This document shows positions 34,132 through 43,026 of a stretch of DNA of 64,000 bases, piece after piece. The position numbers were made by a program, and so were the translations under genes. The stretch is from contig JAWLBM010000001.1 of assembly GCA_041687675.1 (NCBI GenBank), positions 371,131 to 435,130 of the forward strand. The letters are read 5' to 3'. The notes under the pieces are model-generated. The model was given only the letters and a program-made list of their open reading frames with translations, was not told the DNA's origin and did no database searches. Each line of letters opens with the position of its first letter. The first letter of the stretch is position 1. The DNA comes from JAWLBM01 sp041687675. GTDB lineage: Bacteria; Pseudomonadota; Alphaproteobacteria; Rhizobiales; Pleomorphomonadaceae.

Positions 34132-36309
34132 ATGAGCGACCCCGGCGAGAATCGCCTCTTCGACCGCATCTCCGGCACCGTCGAGCGGGTGACCTTCCAC
34201 AACGAGGACAACGGCTTCGCCGTGCTGCGCCTGCGCGTCACCGGCCGGCGCGAGGCCGTCACGGTGGTCGGCCACGTGCCCTCGGTCGCCGCCGGCGAGC
34301 GGGTCGAGGCGGAGGGTTCCTGGGGCAGGGACCGCACCCACGGCATCCAGTTCAAGGCCGAGCACATCGCCACCAGCGAGCCGTCGGCGCGCGACGCCAT
34401 CGCCCGCTTCCTCGGCTCCGGCCTCATCTCCGGGGTCGGCCCGGCGATGGCGGAGCGCATCGTCAAGGTCTTCGGGGCGAAGGCCCTCGAGGTGATCGAG
34501 CACGAGCCGATGCGGCTCCTCACCGTGTCCGGCATCGGCAAGCAGCTCGCCCAGCGGATCGCCGAGAGCTACCGCGAGCGCAAGGCGGTGAAGGAGATCA
34601 TGATCGCCTTCCAGGAGAAGGGCGTCTCCACCGCCCGCGCCGTCCGCATCTGGCGGCATTTCGGCCCGGACGCGGTGAAGGTGATCGAGGAGGACCCCTA
34701 CCGGCTCGCCCGCGAGGTCCGCGGCATCGGCTTCGAGGGCGCCGACGAGATCGCCGAGAAGTTCGGCGTCGCCCTCAACGCCCCGGAGCGGCTGCGCGCC
34801 GGGGTCTCCTACGCGCTGGAGGACGCCGCCGACCAGGGCCACACCGCCGTCCCGCGCGCCGACGTCGCCGCCCGCGCCGCCCGGCTGCTCGGCGTTGCGG
34901 AGGACCTCGTCGCGGACGCCATCGCCGAGGCGGTGGCCAAGGGCGACGTGGTCGAGACGACGGTGGGCGAGATCGCCTGCCTCGCCTCCCGCCGCCTCGC
35001 CGGCTTCGAGGCGGCGGTGGCGAAGCGGCTGCGGATGCTGTCCGAGGGCCCGCCGCCCTGGGGGCGCGTTGACGTCGACGAGGCGATCGAGCGCTTCGAG
35101 CAGGCAAGCGGCAAGCGCCTCTCCGCCTCGCAGCGGAGCGCGCTCTCGACCGTCGCCGGCGCCAAGGTGTCGGTGGTGACCGGCGGCCCGGGGGTCGGCA
35201 AGACGACGCTGCTGGAGGCGCTGCTGGCGACGCTCGCCCGCCGTGGCCTCGCCGTGGCGCTGGCGGCGCCGACCGGGCGCGCCGCCCGCCGCATGGCCGA
35301 GCAGGCGGGCCGCGAGGCGAAGACCATCCACCGCCTGCTCGAGATCGACCCGGCGACGGGCGGCTTCCGCCGCGGCCTCGGCGAGCCGCTGGAGGCGGAC
35401 CTCGTCGTCATCGACGAGGCCTCGATGGTGGACGTGGCGCTGATGGCCGCCCTCGTCGAGGCGATCCCGCCGCAGGCGGCGCTGATCCTCGTCGGCGACG
35501 TCGACCAGCTTCCCTCCGTCGGCCCGGGCCAGGTGCTCGCCGACGTGATCGCCTCAGCCACCGTCCCGGTCGCCCGGCTCACCGAGATCTTCCGCCAGGC
35601 GGAGGAGAGCCGCATCGTCGTCAGCGCCCACCGGATCAACCACGGCGAGATGCCGGAGCCGCCGCCGCCCGGCGAGACCTCCGACTTCTACGTGGTGGAC
35701 GCCAGCGGCGCGGAGGACGCGCTCGCCAAGATCCTCGAGATCGTCGGCACCCGCATCCCGCGCCGCTTCGGCCTGGACCCGATGCGCGACGTGCAGGTGA
35801 TCACGCCGATGCAGAAGGGGATCGTCGGCGCGCGCAACCTCAACGACCGCCTGGCCCAGCTGCTCAACCCGGCGCCGCTCGACAGCGTCGAGCGCTTCGG
35901 CTCGACCTACGCCACCGGCGACAAGGTCATGCAGGTGGAGAACGACTACGACCGCGACGTCTTCAACGGCGACCTCGGCCTCGTCCGCCGCATCCGCGCC
36001 GCCGACGACGAGGTGACGGTCTCCTTCGACGGGCGCGACGTGGCCTACGGCCTGCGCGACCTCGAGGCGCTGCAGCGCGCCTACGCGATCACCATCCACA
36101 AGAGCCAGGGCTCCGAGTACCCGGCGGTGGTGATCCCGCTGGTGCGCGACCACTCCATCATGCTCGCCCGCAACCTCCTCTACACCGCGGTCACCCGCGG
36201 CAAGCGCCTCGTCGTGCTGGTCGCCGAGCCGTCGGCGCTGCGCACCGCGGTGTCGGGGGTGAACGCGAGGCGGCGGTTCACCCGGCTGAGGGAGCTGATG
36301 GCTGGGTAG
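34132..36309 (+). CDS. recD2: RecD2-like DNA helicase (SF1B)
   Basis: A 725-residue helicase. The N-terminus has an OB-like domain and helix-hairpin-helix repeats (GVGPAMAERIVKVFG, VSGIGKQLAQRIAES, VRGIGFEGADEIAEKF), the mark of RecD2. Walker A is GGPGVGKTT (about residue 350), Walker B is VVIDEASM, and later motifs include GDVDQLPSVGPG, TPMQKG and the C-terminal HKSQGSEYP. RecD2 is a 5'-3' helicase acting without RecBC, in DNA repair and replication-fork processing. ATG 34132 is preferred over upstream codons since family homology starts after it. Confidence 0.94.
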   Translation: MSDPGENRLFDRISGTVERVTFHNEDNGFAVLRLRVTGRREAVTVVGHVPSVAAGERVEAEGSWGRDRTHGIQFKAEHIATSEPSARDAIARFLGSGLISGVGPAMAERIVKVFGAKALEVIEHEPMRLLTVSGIGKQLAQRIAESYRERKAVKEIMIAFQEKGVSTARAVRIWRHFGPDAVKVIEEDPYRLAREVRGIGFEGADEIAEKFGVALNAPERLRAGVSYALEDAADQGHTAVPRADVAARAARLLGVAEDLVADAIAEAVAKGDVVETTVGEIACLASRRLAGFEAAVAKRLRMLSEGPPPWGRVDVDEAIERFEQASGKRLSASQRSALSTVAGAKVSVVTGGPGVGKTTLLEALLATLARRGLAVALAAPTGRAARRMAEQAGREAKTIHRLLEIDPATGGFRRGLGEPLEADLVVIDEASMVDVALMAALVEAIPPQAALILVGDVDQLPSVGPGQVLADVIASATVPVARLTEIFRQAEESRIVVSAHRINHGEMPEPPPPGETSDFYVVDASGAEDALAKILEIVGTRIPRRFGLDPMRDVQVITPMQKGIVGARNLNDRLAQLLNPAPLDSVERFGSTYATGDKVMQVENDYDRDVFNGDLGLVRRIRAADDEVTVSFDGRDVAYGLRDLEALQRAYAITIHKSQGSEYPAVVIPLVRDHSIMLARNLLYTAVTRGKRLVVLVAEPSALRTAVSGVNARRRFTRLRELMAG

Positions 36310-36314
36310 GGACC

Positions 36315-37496
36315 CTATTCGAGGATCGGCATCGCGCGGATCATGAACCGATCGAACATCGGCACCGTGAAGGCGGTATCGCCGTGCTGGGGCGAGTAGA
36401 TCATACCCTTGGCGATCAGCTTGTTCCGGAGCGGACCGACGGCAGTCACCTTTGCTCCGAGGCGTTCGGCGATCTCGCCAGAGCGGTGGGAACCCGGTCC
36501 GAGGTCGGCCAAAGCGCGCAGGTACCTCTTCTCGGCCGGAGTGCAACGGTCGAAGCGGACCCTGAAGAAGCTCTGGTCCAGTTCCCGCAGCGCGTATTCG
36601 TTTGCCGCCCGAACATCCGCCAGGGTAATTGAGGGCCCCGGCGCGATGTTCCAAGCCTCATGGGACCACTGCTGAATGAAGTACGGGTATCCCTCTGTAA
36701 TGGCGATGATTTCGTTCAGGGCGTCGTCGTCGATCGCAGCACCCTCGGAATCAATCGGATTCCGGACCGCTGCCCTGGCGTCGTCACCCTGTAGCGGTCC
36801 CACGCTGGGATACCGGAAGAGCCGTTCTGCATAGGACTTCGAGTGGCCCGCCAGCGCAAGGATCTGCGGCAGGCCCGCCCCGACGAGGTGCACTGGCAGC
36901 CCTTGCTGTGTCGTCTTGTGCAACGACATGATCAGCGCACCGAAGTCTCGGCCGTCGAGATACTGCAGTTCGTCGATGACGAGCACGATCGCTGTCCCGG
37001 CAGCGCGCGCCGCCTCGCCGATGGCTTCGAACAGGTCCGGCAGATCAAGATCCAGGTTGCCGCTGTCGGCGGTTCCCCTCTCCGGGTCTACCGATAGCCC
37101 GAACTCGAAATCGTCAATGCTGATGCGAATTGACGAGACGAAACTTCTCATGACGCGAAAGCCGCGCCTGACAAGGTCCCGCGCGGTCTCGGACGTGCTC
37201 AGCTGGTGCAAAATGGAGCGCAGGCCGGGCACGATCACATCGGGCAGTCGCGTTCCCTCGCGGATCTCGATCTGGAGCGTCTTTAGCCGGCGTTCATGCG
37301 CCAACGCGTTCATCCGAACGAGAAGAACGGTCTTCCCCACGCCACGCAGACCGACCAGAATTGTTCCCTGCGCGGGCCGCCCGGCCGAGACCCTTGCCAA
37401 GGCCACTGCGACCTCGGACAGCAGCCCGCTCCGACCGGCGAGTTCGGGGGGCGGTGTTCCCGCCCCAGGGGCGAAGGGATTACGTTCAGGGTTCAT
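36315..37496 (-). CDS. AAA (ORC1-like) ATP-binding protein of lower GC, unknown role
   Basis: A 393-residue P-loop ATPase. The N-terminal motif NPFAPGAGTPPPELAGR is typical of a bacterial family of ORC1/AAA_16-like ATPases. Walker A is GLRGVGKT, Walker B is VLVIDELQYL, and a C-terminal winged-helix-like region follows (FDRCTPAEKRYLRALADL onward). Base composition is visibly lower than the neighbours: by hand count line 37081-37140 is 32/60 G+C against 44/60 for 36001-36060 in recD2. This suggests transfer. It is convergent with recD2 and divergent from a LysR gene. Homologues are widespread but uncharacterised to my knowledge. Confidence 0.85.
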   Translation of the reverse strand: MNPERNPFAPGAGTPPPELAGRSGLLSEVAVALARVSAGRPAQGTILVGLRGVGKTVLLVRMNALAHERRLKTLQIEIREGTRLPDVIVPGLRSILHQLSTSETARDLVRRGFRVMRSFVSSIRISIDDFEFGLSVDPERGTADSGNLDLDLPDLFEAIGEAARAAGTAIVLVIDELQYLDGRDFGALIMSLHKTTQQGLPVHLVGAGLPQILALAGHSKSYAERLFRYPSVGPLQGDDARAAVRNPIDSEGAAIDDDALNEIIAITEGYPYFIQQWSHEAWNIAPGPSITLADVRAANEYALRELDQSFFRVRFDRCTPAEKRYLRALADLGPGSHRSGEIAERLGAKVTAVGPLRNKLIAKGMIYSPQHGDTAFTVPMFDRFMIRAMPILE

Positions 37497-37500
37497 TTTT

Positions 37501-37553
37501 ACCGAGTTTGGTACGGTTATATCGCAGCCACGATAAAAACGGATAAACTCGGT
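37501..37553. promoter_or_regulatory. Inverted repeat between the AAA ATPase and LysR genes
   Basis: ACCGAGTTT (37501-37509) and AAACTCGGT (37545-37553) form 9-bp arms separated by 35 nt in an AT-rich spacer. It directly precedes the ATPase start (37496). It may be an operator for either divergent gene, or mark an old insertion edge. Confidence 0.5.
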
Positions 37554-37585
37554 CAAATCAAGCGGCCCAGGGACACTCCGGCAGA

Positions 37586-38527
37586 ATGGCCTTCAAGCTT
37601 CGACAGCTGCAGTATTTCATCGCCGTCGCCGACACCGGCTCGATCTCGGGGGCGGCGCAGCTCTTGTCGATCTCGCAGTCGACGGTGACCGAGGCGGTGA
37701 AGGAGCTGGAGGCGGACCTCGGCTTCGTGCTGCTCGACCGCCACGGGCGCGGCGTCACGCTCACCCACAAGGGGCAGATGTTCCTGCGCCATGCCCACCG
37801 GATCCTCGAGACGGTGGCGGACGCCCGCCGCTCGCTGGCGGAGGAGGGGCCGAGCCAGGGCGGCGAGCTGCACGTCGGCGTCACCTCGCTGGTCGCCGGC
37901 TACGTCTTCTCCGACCTCCTCGCCCGCTACCGGCGGGCCAACCCCGGCGTCATCGTCTCCGCGGTGGAGGACAACCGCGAGTACCTGCAGCACCTCCTCA
38001 TCAACGGGGAGCTCGACGTGGCGGTGATGGTCGTGCCGGACGGCGAGGCCGACACGGCGCTGCAGGTGGAACTCCTCGGCGAGGAGCCCTACCAGGTGTG
38101 GCTGCCGCTCGGCCATCCGCTCGCCCGGCACAGCGAGGTGACGCTGGCCGAGGCGGCCCGCGAGCCTCACATCGTGCTGACCGTGGACGAGATCGAGGAG
38201 ACCACGCGGGCCTTCTGGCGCGAGCACGGCTTCCGCCCGCGCACCGCCTTCCGCACCCGCTCGGTCGAGGCGGTGAGGAGCCTCGTCGCCACCGGGGCGG
38301 GCATCACCATCCTGCCGGCGCTGGTCTACCGGCCCTGGTCGCTCGAGGGCGACCGCATCGAGGCCCGGCCCGCCTCCGAGCCGCTGCCGACCGTGCGCGT
38401 CGGCATCGCATGGCGCAAGGGCGCCAGCCTGCCGCCGATCGCCCGCGACTTCATCGGCATCGGACGCGCCCAGCGGCCGGAGCGGCTCAGGCCCGAGCTA
38501 TCGGCAAAACCGAAAGCTTCATTCTGA
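37586..38527 (+). CDS. LysR-type transcriptional regulator
   Basis: A 313-residue LysR protein. The N-terminal helix-turn-helix is TGSISGAAQLLSISQSTVTEAVKELEADLGFVLLDRHGRGVTLT (read across 37637-37762), followed by the two-lobed effector domain. It begins MAFKLRQLQYFIAV, a standard LysR start. It lies just upstream of, and on the same strand as, the polyamine-type transporter operon, which it may control. Ligand unknown. Confidence 0.93.
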   Translation: MAFKLRQLQYFIAVADTGSISGAAQLLSISQSTVTEAVKELEADLGFVLLDRHGRGVTLTHKGQMFLRHAHRILETVADARRSLAEEGPSQGGELHVGVTSLVAGYVFSDLLARYRRANPGVIVSAVEDNREYLQHLLINGELDVAVMVVPDGEADTALQVELLGEEPYQVWLPLGHPLARHSEVTLAEAAREPHIVLTVDEIEETTRAFWREHGFRPRTAFRTRSVEAVRSLVATGAGITILPALVYRPWSLEGDRIEARPASEPLPTVRVGIAWRKGASLPPIARDFIGIGRAQRPERLRPELSAKPKASF

Positions 38528-38677
38528 ATTATGGTCTGGCGAAAGTTCGCGTGGGAACGCACTCTCGTGCCCGGAGAGCCCGCGCGCCGAGACAACAACG
38601 ATCCTCCAGAGGGGACGGCCGCCGACGGGGCATCCGGGTCGACGCCGCCCAGCGCCGGCGTCTCAAGGGAGAGATCC

Positions 38678-39850
38678 ATGCGACTTCATTCGCGCCTGAC
38701 CGCCTCCGTGGCCGTGCTCGGCCTCGCTTCGTCCCAGTTCGCCACCGTCGCAGCCGCCCAGGAGATGATGACCGAGATCGGCCCCGGCGAGGGCGAGGTC
38801 GCCATCGTCGCCTGGCCCGGCTACATCGAGCGCGGCACGACCGACCCGGCCTACGACTGGGTGACCGACTTCGAGGCGGCGACCGGCTGCAAGGTCACGA
38901 TCAAGACCGCGGGCACCTCCGACGAGATGGTGGCGCTGATGAACGAGGGCGGCTTCGACCTCGTCACCGCCTCCGGCGACGCCTCGCTGCGCCTCATCTC
39001 CGGCAAACGCGTGCAGCCGGTCAACACCGACCTGATCCCGTCCTGGAGCAAGGTCGACGATCGCCTGAAGAGCGCCCCCTGGCACACGGTGGACGGTGTC
39101 CACTACGGCGTGCCCTACCAGTGGGGCTCCAACGTGCTGATGTACAACACCGAGGTCTTTCCCGAGGCGCCGGCCAGCTGGAACGTGGTGTTCGAGCCGA
39201 TGGACCTGCCGGACGGCAAGCCGAACCAGGGGCGCGTGCAGGCCTTCGACGGGCCGATCCACATCGCCGACGCGGCGATGTACCTGATGCACCACAAGCC
39301 CGACCTCGGCATCAAGGACCCCTACGAGCTGAACGAGGCGCAGTACCAGGAGGCGCTGAACCTCCTGCGCCAGCAGAACAAGATCGTGCACCGCTACTGG
39401 CACGACGCCTTCGTCCAGATCGACGACTTCACCAACGAGGGCGTCGTCGCCTCGGGTTCCTGGCCGTTCCAGGTCAACATCCTGAAGAGCCAGGGCAAGC
39501 CGATCGCCTCCACCATCCCGGTCGAGGGCGCCACCGGCTGGGCCGACACGACGATGATGCACGCCGAGGCGCCGCATCCGAACTGCGCCTACCTGTGGAT
39601 GGAGCACTCGCTGAACCCGAAGCTGCAGGGCGACCTCGCGGCCTGGTTCGGCTCGGTTCCCTCGAACCTCGAGGCCTGCACCGGCAACGCATTGCTCGGG
39701 GACGAGGGCTGCAAGGTCAACGGCCTCGACAACTTCGACCGGATCTACTTCTGGCGCACCCCGGTGTCGAAGTGCGAGAGCCAGCCCGAGGGCTGCGTGC
39801 CCTATTACAAGTGGGTGTCCGACTACATCGCCGTGCTCGGCGGCAGGTGA
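38678..39850 (+). CDS. Polyamine-type ABC transporter substrate-binding protein
   Basis: A 390-residue periplasmic protein of the PotD/PotF superfamily with a signal peptide (residues 1-28). Recognisable segments are VAIVAWPGYIERG, YGVPYQWGSNVLMYN and ASGSWPFQVN. A late cysteine-containing stretch (CTGNALLGDEGC, CESQPEGC) suggests disulfides. The downstream ATPase and two permeases complete the importer, and the aldehyde dehydrogenase gene supports a diamine such as putrescine, but the ligand is not proven. ATG 38678 follows AAGGGAGAG. Confidence 0.91.
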   Translation: MRLHSRLTASVAVLGLASSQFATVAAAQEMMTEIGPGEGEVAIVAWPGYIERGTTDPAYDWVTDFEAATGCKVTIKTAGTSDEMVALMNEGGFDLVTASGDASLRLISGKRVQPVNTDLIPSWSKVDDRLKSAPWHTVDGVHYGVPYQWGSNVLMYNTEVFPEAPASWNVVFEPMDLPDGKPNQGRVQAFDGPIHIADAAMYLMHHKPDLGIKDPYELNEAQYQEALNLLRQQNKIVHRYWHDAFVQIDDFTNEGVVASGSWPFQVNILKSQGKPIASTIPVEGATGWADTTMMHAEAPHPNCAYLWMEHSLNPKLQGDLAAWFGSVPSNLEACTGNALLGDEGCKVNGLDNFDRIYFWRTPVSKCESQPEGCVPYYKWVSDYIAVLGGR

Positions 39851-39898
39851 GGGGCACCCCCGGGACAAGCCTTCTCCCCATCGGGGAGAAGGTGCCCC
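39851..39898. repeat. Nested stem-loop, dispersed-repeat type
   Basis: An inner stem CCTTCTCCCC/GGGGAGAAGG (39870-39879 and 39883-39892) sits within an outer pairing GGGGCACC/GGTGCCCC (39851-39858 and 39891-39898). It immediately follows the binding-protein stop. The sequence resembles a repeat common in Rhizobiales spacers and may also limit read-through. Confidence 0.6.
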
Positions 39899-39964
39899 GA
39901 AGGGGCGGATGAGGGGTCGGCGCCGCCCTGGCGGGGTGTCCGTCCGCCGGTCCCGCAAGGGAAA

Positions 39965-40050
39965 CGTCATCCCGGCGAAAGCCGGGATCCAGTGACGGCG
40001 CCGCAGCGCTCGGAGAGGTTCCATGGATCCCGGCTTTCGCCGGGATGACG
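39965..40050. repeat. REP-like palindrome pair
   Basis: CGTCATCCCGGCGAAAGCC and its near-exact reverse complement (about 40024-40050) face each other across a 31-nt spacer. The same unit recurs at 53659, 53967, 63736 and 63904. Together with the preceding stem-loop it fills the 324-nt spacer before the ATPase gene. Confidence 0.8.
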
Positions 40051-40174
40051 ACGGGCGTGTCCCGATCGTCCGATCCCGGGACGCGCGGCCCGTTGCCTAC
40101 AAGTGACCCGCTTCTCCCGAACGGGAGGGGCTCGGCCATGCCCGCCCCGACCGACCGAAAGATAGACCCGACCG

Positions 40175-41173
40175 ATGACACCCGCCGTCCGATTCCAGCG
40201 CGTCTCCCGCCACTTCGGCCCGATCCGGGCGGTCGACGGCGTCGATCTCGACATCGCGCCCGGCGAGTTCTTCGCCATGCTGGGGCCGTCCGGCTCGGGC
40301 AAGACCACCTGCCTGCGCCTCATCGCCGGCTTCGAGCAGCCGACGGCCGGGGCGATCGAGATCTTCGGCGAGCACGTCGAGGGCGTGCCGCCCTATCGGC
40401 GGGCGGTCAACACCGTCTTCCAGGACTACGCGCTGTTCCCCCACATGACCGTGGCGGACAACGTCGCCTACGGGCTGATGATCCGCGGCATCGACCGGCG
40501 CGCCCGCCGCGCCCGGGCCGACGAGATGCTGGAGCTGGTCAAGCTCGGCGGCTTCGGCGACCGGCGGCCGGCGCAGCTCTCCGGCGGCCAGCGCCAGCGC
40601 GTCGCCCTCGCCCGGGCGCTGGTCAACGAGCCCAAGGTGCTGCTCCTCGACGAGCCGCTCGGAGCGCTCGACCTCAAGCTCCGCGAGCAGATGCAGAGCG
40701 AATTGAAGAGCCTGCAGGTCAACCTCGGCATCACCTTCGTCTTCGTCACGCACGACCAGACCGAGGCGCTCGCCATGGCCGACCGCGTGGCGATCTTCAA
40801 CGACGGCCGCATCGTCCAGGTGGCGACGCCGGAGGAGATCTACGAGCGGCCGCGCACCCGCTTCGTCGCCGACTTCGTCGGCGGCGCCAACATCCTGGAG
40901 GCGCGCCTCGCCGAGCGATTGGGCCTTCCGCCGGCGGTCTACTCGGTGAGGGCCGAGAAGATCCGGCTTGCGAACGGCACAGCGCCGGAGGTCCTCACGC
41001 TGGAGGGACGGGCCGTGGAGGTGCTCTACCAGGGCTCCGTCCGCCGGGTGGTGGTCGCCGTCGGCGAGGATCGCTTCGCCGTCACCGTCCCCGCCTCCGA
41101 TCCGGCGCCGGCGGAGGGCACGGCGGTGCGCCTCTCCATCCCCGAGAGCGCGCTCAACCGGATGGAGGCGTGA
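40175..41173 (+). CDS. Polyamine-type ABC transporter ATP-binding protein (PotA/PotG-like)
   Basis: A 332-residue ATPase. Walker A is GPSGSGKTT (residues 37-45), the signature is LSGGQRQRVALARAL, Walker B is VLLLDEPLGALD, and the switch His is in VTHDQTEAL. A C-terminal TOBE-type domain covers about residues 250-332. This is the POT/CUT1 layout. ATG 40175 gives the family N-terminus. The following permease starts 4 nt after its stop. Confidence 0.93.
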   Translation: MTPAVRFQRVSRHFGPIRAVDGVDLDIAPGEFFAMLGPSGSGKTTCLRLIAGFEQPTAGAIEIFGEHVEGVPPYRRAVNTVFQDYALFPHMTVADNVAYGLMIRGIDRRARRARADEMLELVKLGGFGDRRPAQLSGGQRQRVALARALVNEPKVLLLDEPLGALDLKLREQMQSELKSLQVNLGITFVFVTHDQTEALAMADRVAIFNDGRIVQVATPEEIYERPRTRFVADFVGGANILEARLAERLGLPPAVYSVRAEKIRLANGTAPEVLTLEGRAVEVLYQGSVRRVVVAVGEDRFAVTVPASDPAPAEGTAVRLSIPESALNRMEA

Positions 41174-41177
41174 GCCG

Positions 41178-42122
41178 ATGACCGCGACCGCCGTCGATCC
41201 CCCGCGCCAGCCGCGCCTCGCCGCCCGCCTCTCCGACGTGGTGGTGGCCCGGCCGAAGCTGCTCGCCGCGGTGCTGATCGCGCCGCCGCTCGCCTGGCTC
41301 GGCATCGTCTATCTCGGCTCGCTGGCCGCGCTGCTGCTGCAGTCCTTCTACTCGATCGACGAGTTCTCCGGCGTCATCGTCCCGGAGTTCACGCTGAAGA
41401 GCTACGCCGAGCTGCTCCGCCCGGCCAACTTCGATATCATCGTCCGCACCGTGACGATGGCAGCGGCGGTGACGCTGGCGTCGGCGGTGATCGCCTTCCC
41501 GATCGCCTACTTCGCCGCCCGCTACGCGCGGGGGCGGCTCAAGGCGCTGTTCTACCTCGCGATCATGCTGCCGCTGTGGTCGAGCTACCTCGTCCGCGTC
41601 TACGCCTGGAAGCTGATCCTCGCCAAGGAGGGCGTCATCGGCTGGGCCGCGGCCGCGACCGGCACCACGCCGGCGCTGGACTGGCTCCTGTCGCTGCCGG
41701 TGATCGGCGGGCCGTCGCTGTCGGTCAGCTACATCGGCACCTTCATCGTCTTCGTCTATCTCTGGCTGCCGTTCATGATCCTGCCGCTGCAGGCGGCGCT
41801 GGAGCGGGTGCCGAAGTCCTACCTCGAGGCCTCCGCCGACCTCGGCGCCCGACCGTCGCAGACCTTCCGGACGGTGGTGCTGCCGCTCGCCATGCCCGGG
41901 CTCGCCGCCGGCTCGATCTTCACCTTTTCGCTGACGCTCGGCGACTACATCACCCCGCAGGTGGTGGGCACCTCCACCTACTTCCTCGGCCAGGTCGTCT
42001 ACGTGCAGCAGGGCACCGCCGGCAACATCCCGCTCGCCGCCGCCTTCTCGGTGGTGCCGATCGCGATCATGGCGGTCTATCTCACCATCGCCAAGCGGCT
42101 GGGGGCCTTCAATGCGCTGTGA
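41178..42122 (+). CDS. Polyamine-type ABC transporter permease (PotB/PotH-like)
   Basis: A 314-residue permease with six or so hydrophobic helices and the coupling loop LEASADLGARPSQTFRTVVLPLAMPG. The segment MLPLWSSYLVRVYAWKLIL is characteristic of PotB/PotH-type proteins. It pairs with the next gene to form the channel. Confidence 0.93.
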   Translation: MTATAVDPPRQPRLAARLSDVVVARPKLLAAVLIAPPLAWLGIVYLGSLAALLLQSFYSIDEFSGVIVPEFTLKSYAELLRPANFDIIVRTVTMAAAVTLASAVIAFPIAYFAARYARGRLKALFYLAIMLPLWSSYLVRVYAWKLILAKEGVIGWAAAATGTTPALDWLLSLPVIGGPSLSVSYIGTFIVFVYLWLPFMILPLQAALERVPKSYLEASADLGARPSQTFRTVVLPLAMPGLAAGSIFTFSLTLGDYITPQVVGTSTYFLGQVVYVQQGTAGNIPLAAAFSVVPIAIMAVYLTIAKRLGAFNAL

Positions 42123-42185
42123 GCCGGTCCCGGCCGGGCGCGGCGTCCGGCCCTCCGTCCCCCGCCCCGCCACGGGGAGCCTTTG

Positions 42186-42989
42186 ATGACCGATCGCGCC
42201 TCCCTGTTCCTGAAGGTCGCCGCGGCGACGGGGCTCCTGTTCCTGCACCTGCCGCTCGCCTTCATCGTGGTCTACGCCTTCTCCACCGAGGAGAAGAGCT
42301 ACCAGTGGCCGCCGCCCGACTTCACCACGAAGTGGTTCGGCGTCGCCTGGGAGCGGCAGGACATCTGGGATGCGATCACCCTGTCGGCGCAGGTGGCGGC
42401 GATCGCGACCGCGCTGGCGCTGGTGCTCGGAACGCTCGCCGCCGGCGCGCTGGCCAGGACCCGCTTCTTCGGCCGCGAGGCGGTGTCGCTGCTGATCATC
42501 CTGCCGATCGCGCTGCCCGGCATCATCACCGGCATCTCGCTGCGCGCGGCCTTCGCCATGGGGGAGATCCCCTTCTCCTTCTGGACGATCGTGCTCGGCC
42601 ACGCGACCTTCTGCATCGTCGTCGTCTACAACAACGCGGTCGCCCGGCTCCGCCGCACCTCGCCGTCGCTGATCGAGGCCTCAATGGATCTCGGCGCCGA
42701 CAGCTTCCAGACCTTCCGCCACGTGATCCTGCCGAACCTCGGCACCGCGCTGCTCGCCGGCGGCATGCTCGCCTTCGCGCTCTCCTTCGATGAGGTGATC
42801 GTCACCACCTTCACCGCCGGCCAGCAGACCACGCTGCCGATCTGGATGCTCACCGAGCTGATTCGCCCGCGCCAGCGCCCGGTCACCAACGTGGTGGCGG
42901 TGTTCGTCATCCTCGTCACCTTCATCCCTATCCTCGCCGCCTACTACCTCACCCGCGACACCGCGGAAACGGCCGGCGCAGGCAAGTGA
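42186..42989 (+). CDS. Polyamine-type ABC transporter permease (PotC/PotI-like)
   Basis: A 267-residue permease. It has the opening FLKVAAATGLLFLHLPLAFIVVYAF helix (read across 42207-42281), the coupling loop IEASMDLGADSFQTFRHVILPNLG, and SFDEVIVTTF, all usual in PotC/PotI. ATG 42186 is preferred over the TTG immediately before it. The aldehyde dehydrogenase follows 37 nt downstream in the same direction. Confidence 0.93.
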   Translation: MTDRASLFLKVAAATGLLFLHLPLAFIVVYAFSTEEKSYQWPPPDFTTKWFGVAWERQDIWDAITLSAQVAAIATALALVLGTLAAGALARTRFFGREAVSLLIILPIALPGIITGISLRAAFAMGEIPFSFWTIVLGHATFCIVVVYNNAVARLRRTSPSLIEASMDLGADSFQTFRHVILPNLGTALLAGGMLAFALSFDEVIVTTFTAGQQTTLPIWMLTELIRPRQRPVTNVVAVFVILVTFIPILAAYYLTRDTAETAGAGK

Positions 42990-43026
42990 CCCGAACCCGG
43001 TCGAACCGGTCAAAAGGGAGGTCCCG

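Noticed and set aside
37497..37556. A 20-codon N-terminal extension of the AAA ATPase starting at a TTG (37556)
   Set aside because: The family begins at NPFAPGAG, immediately after the ATG at 37496. The extension covers the AT-rich inverted repeat, which is better read as regulatory.
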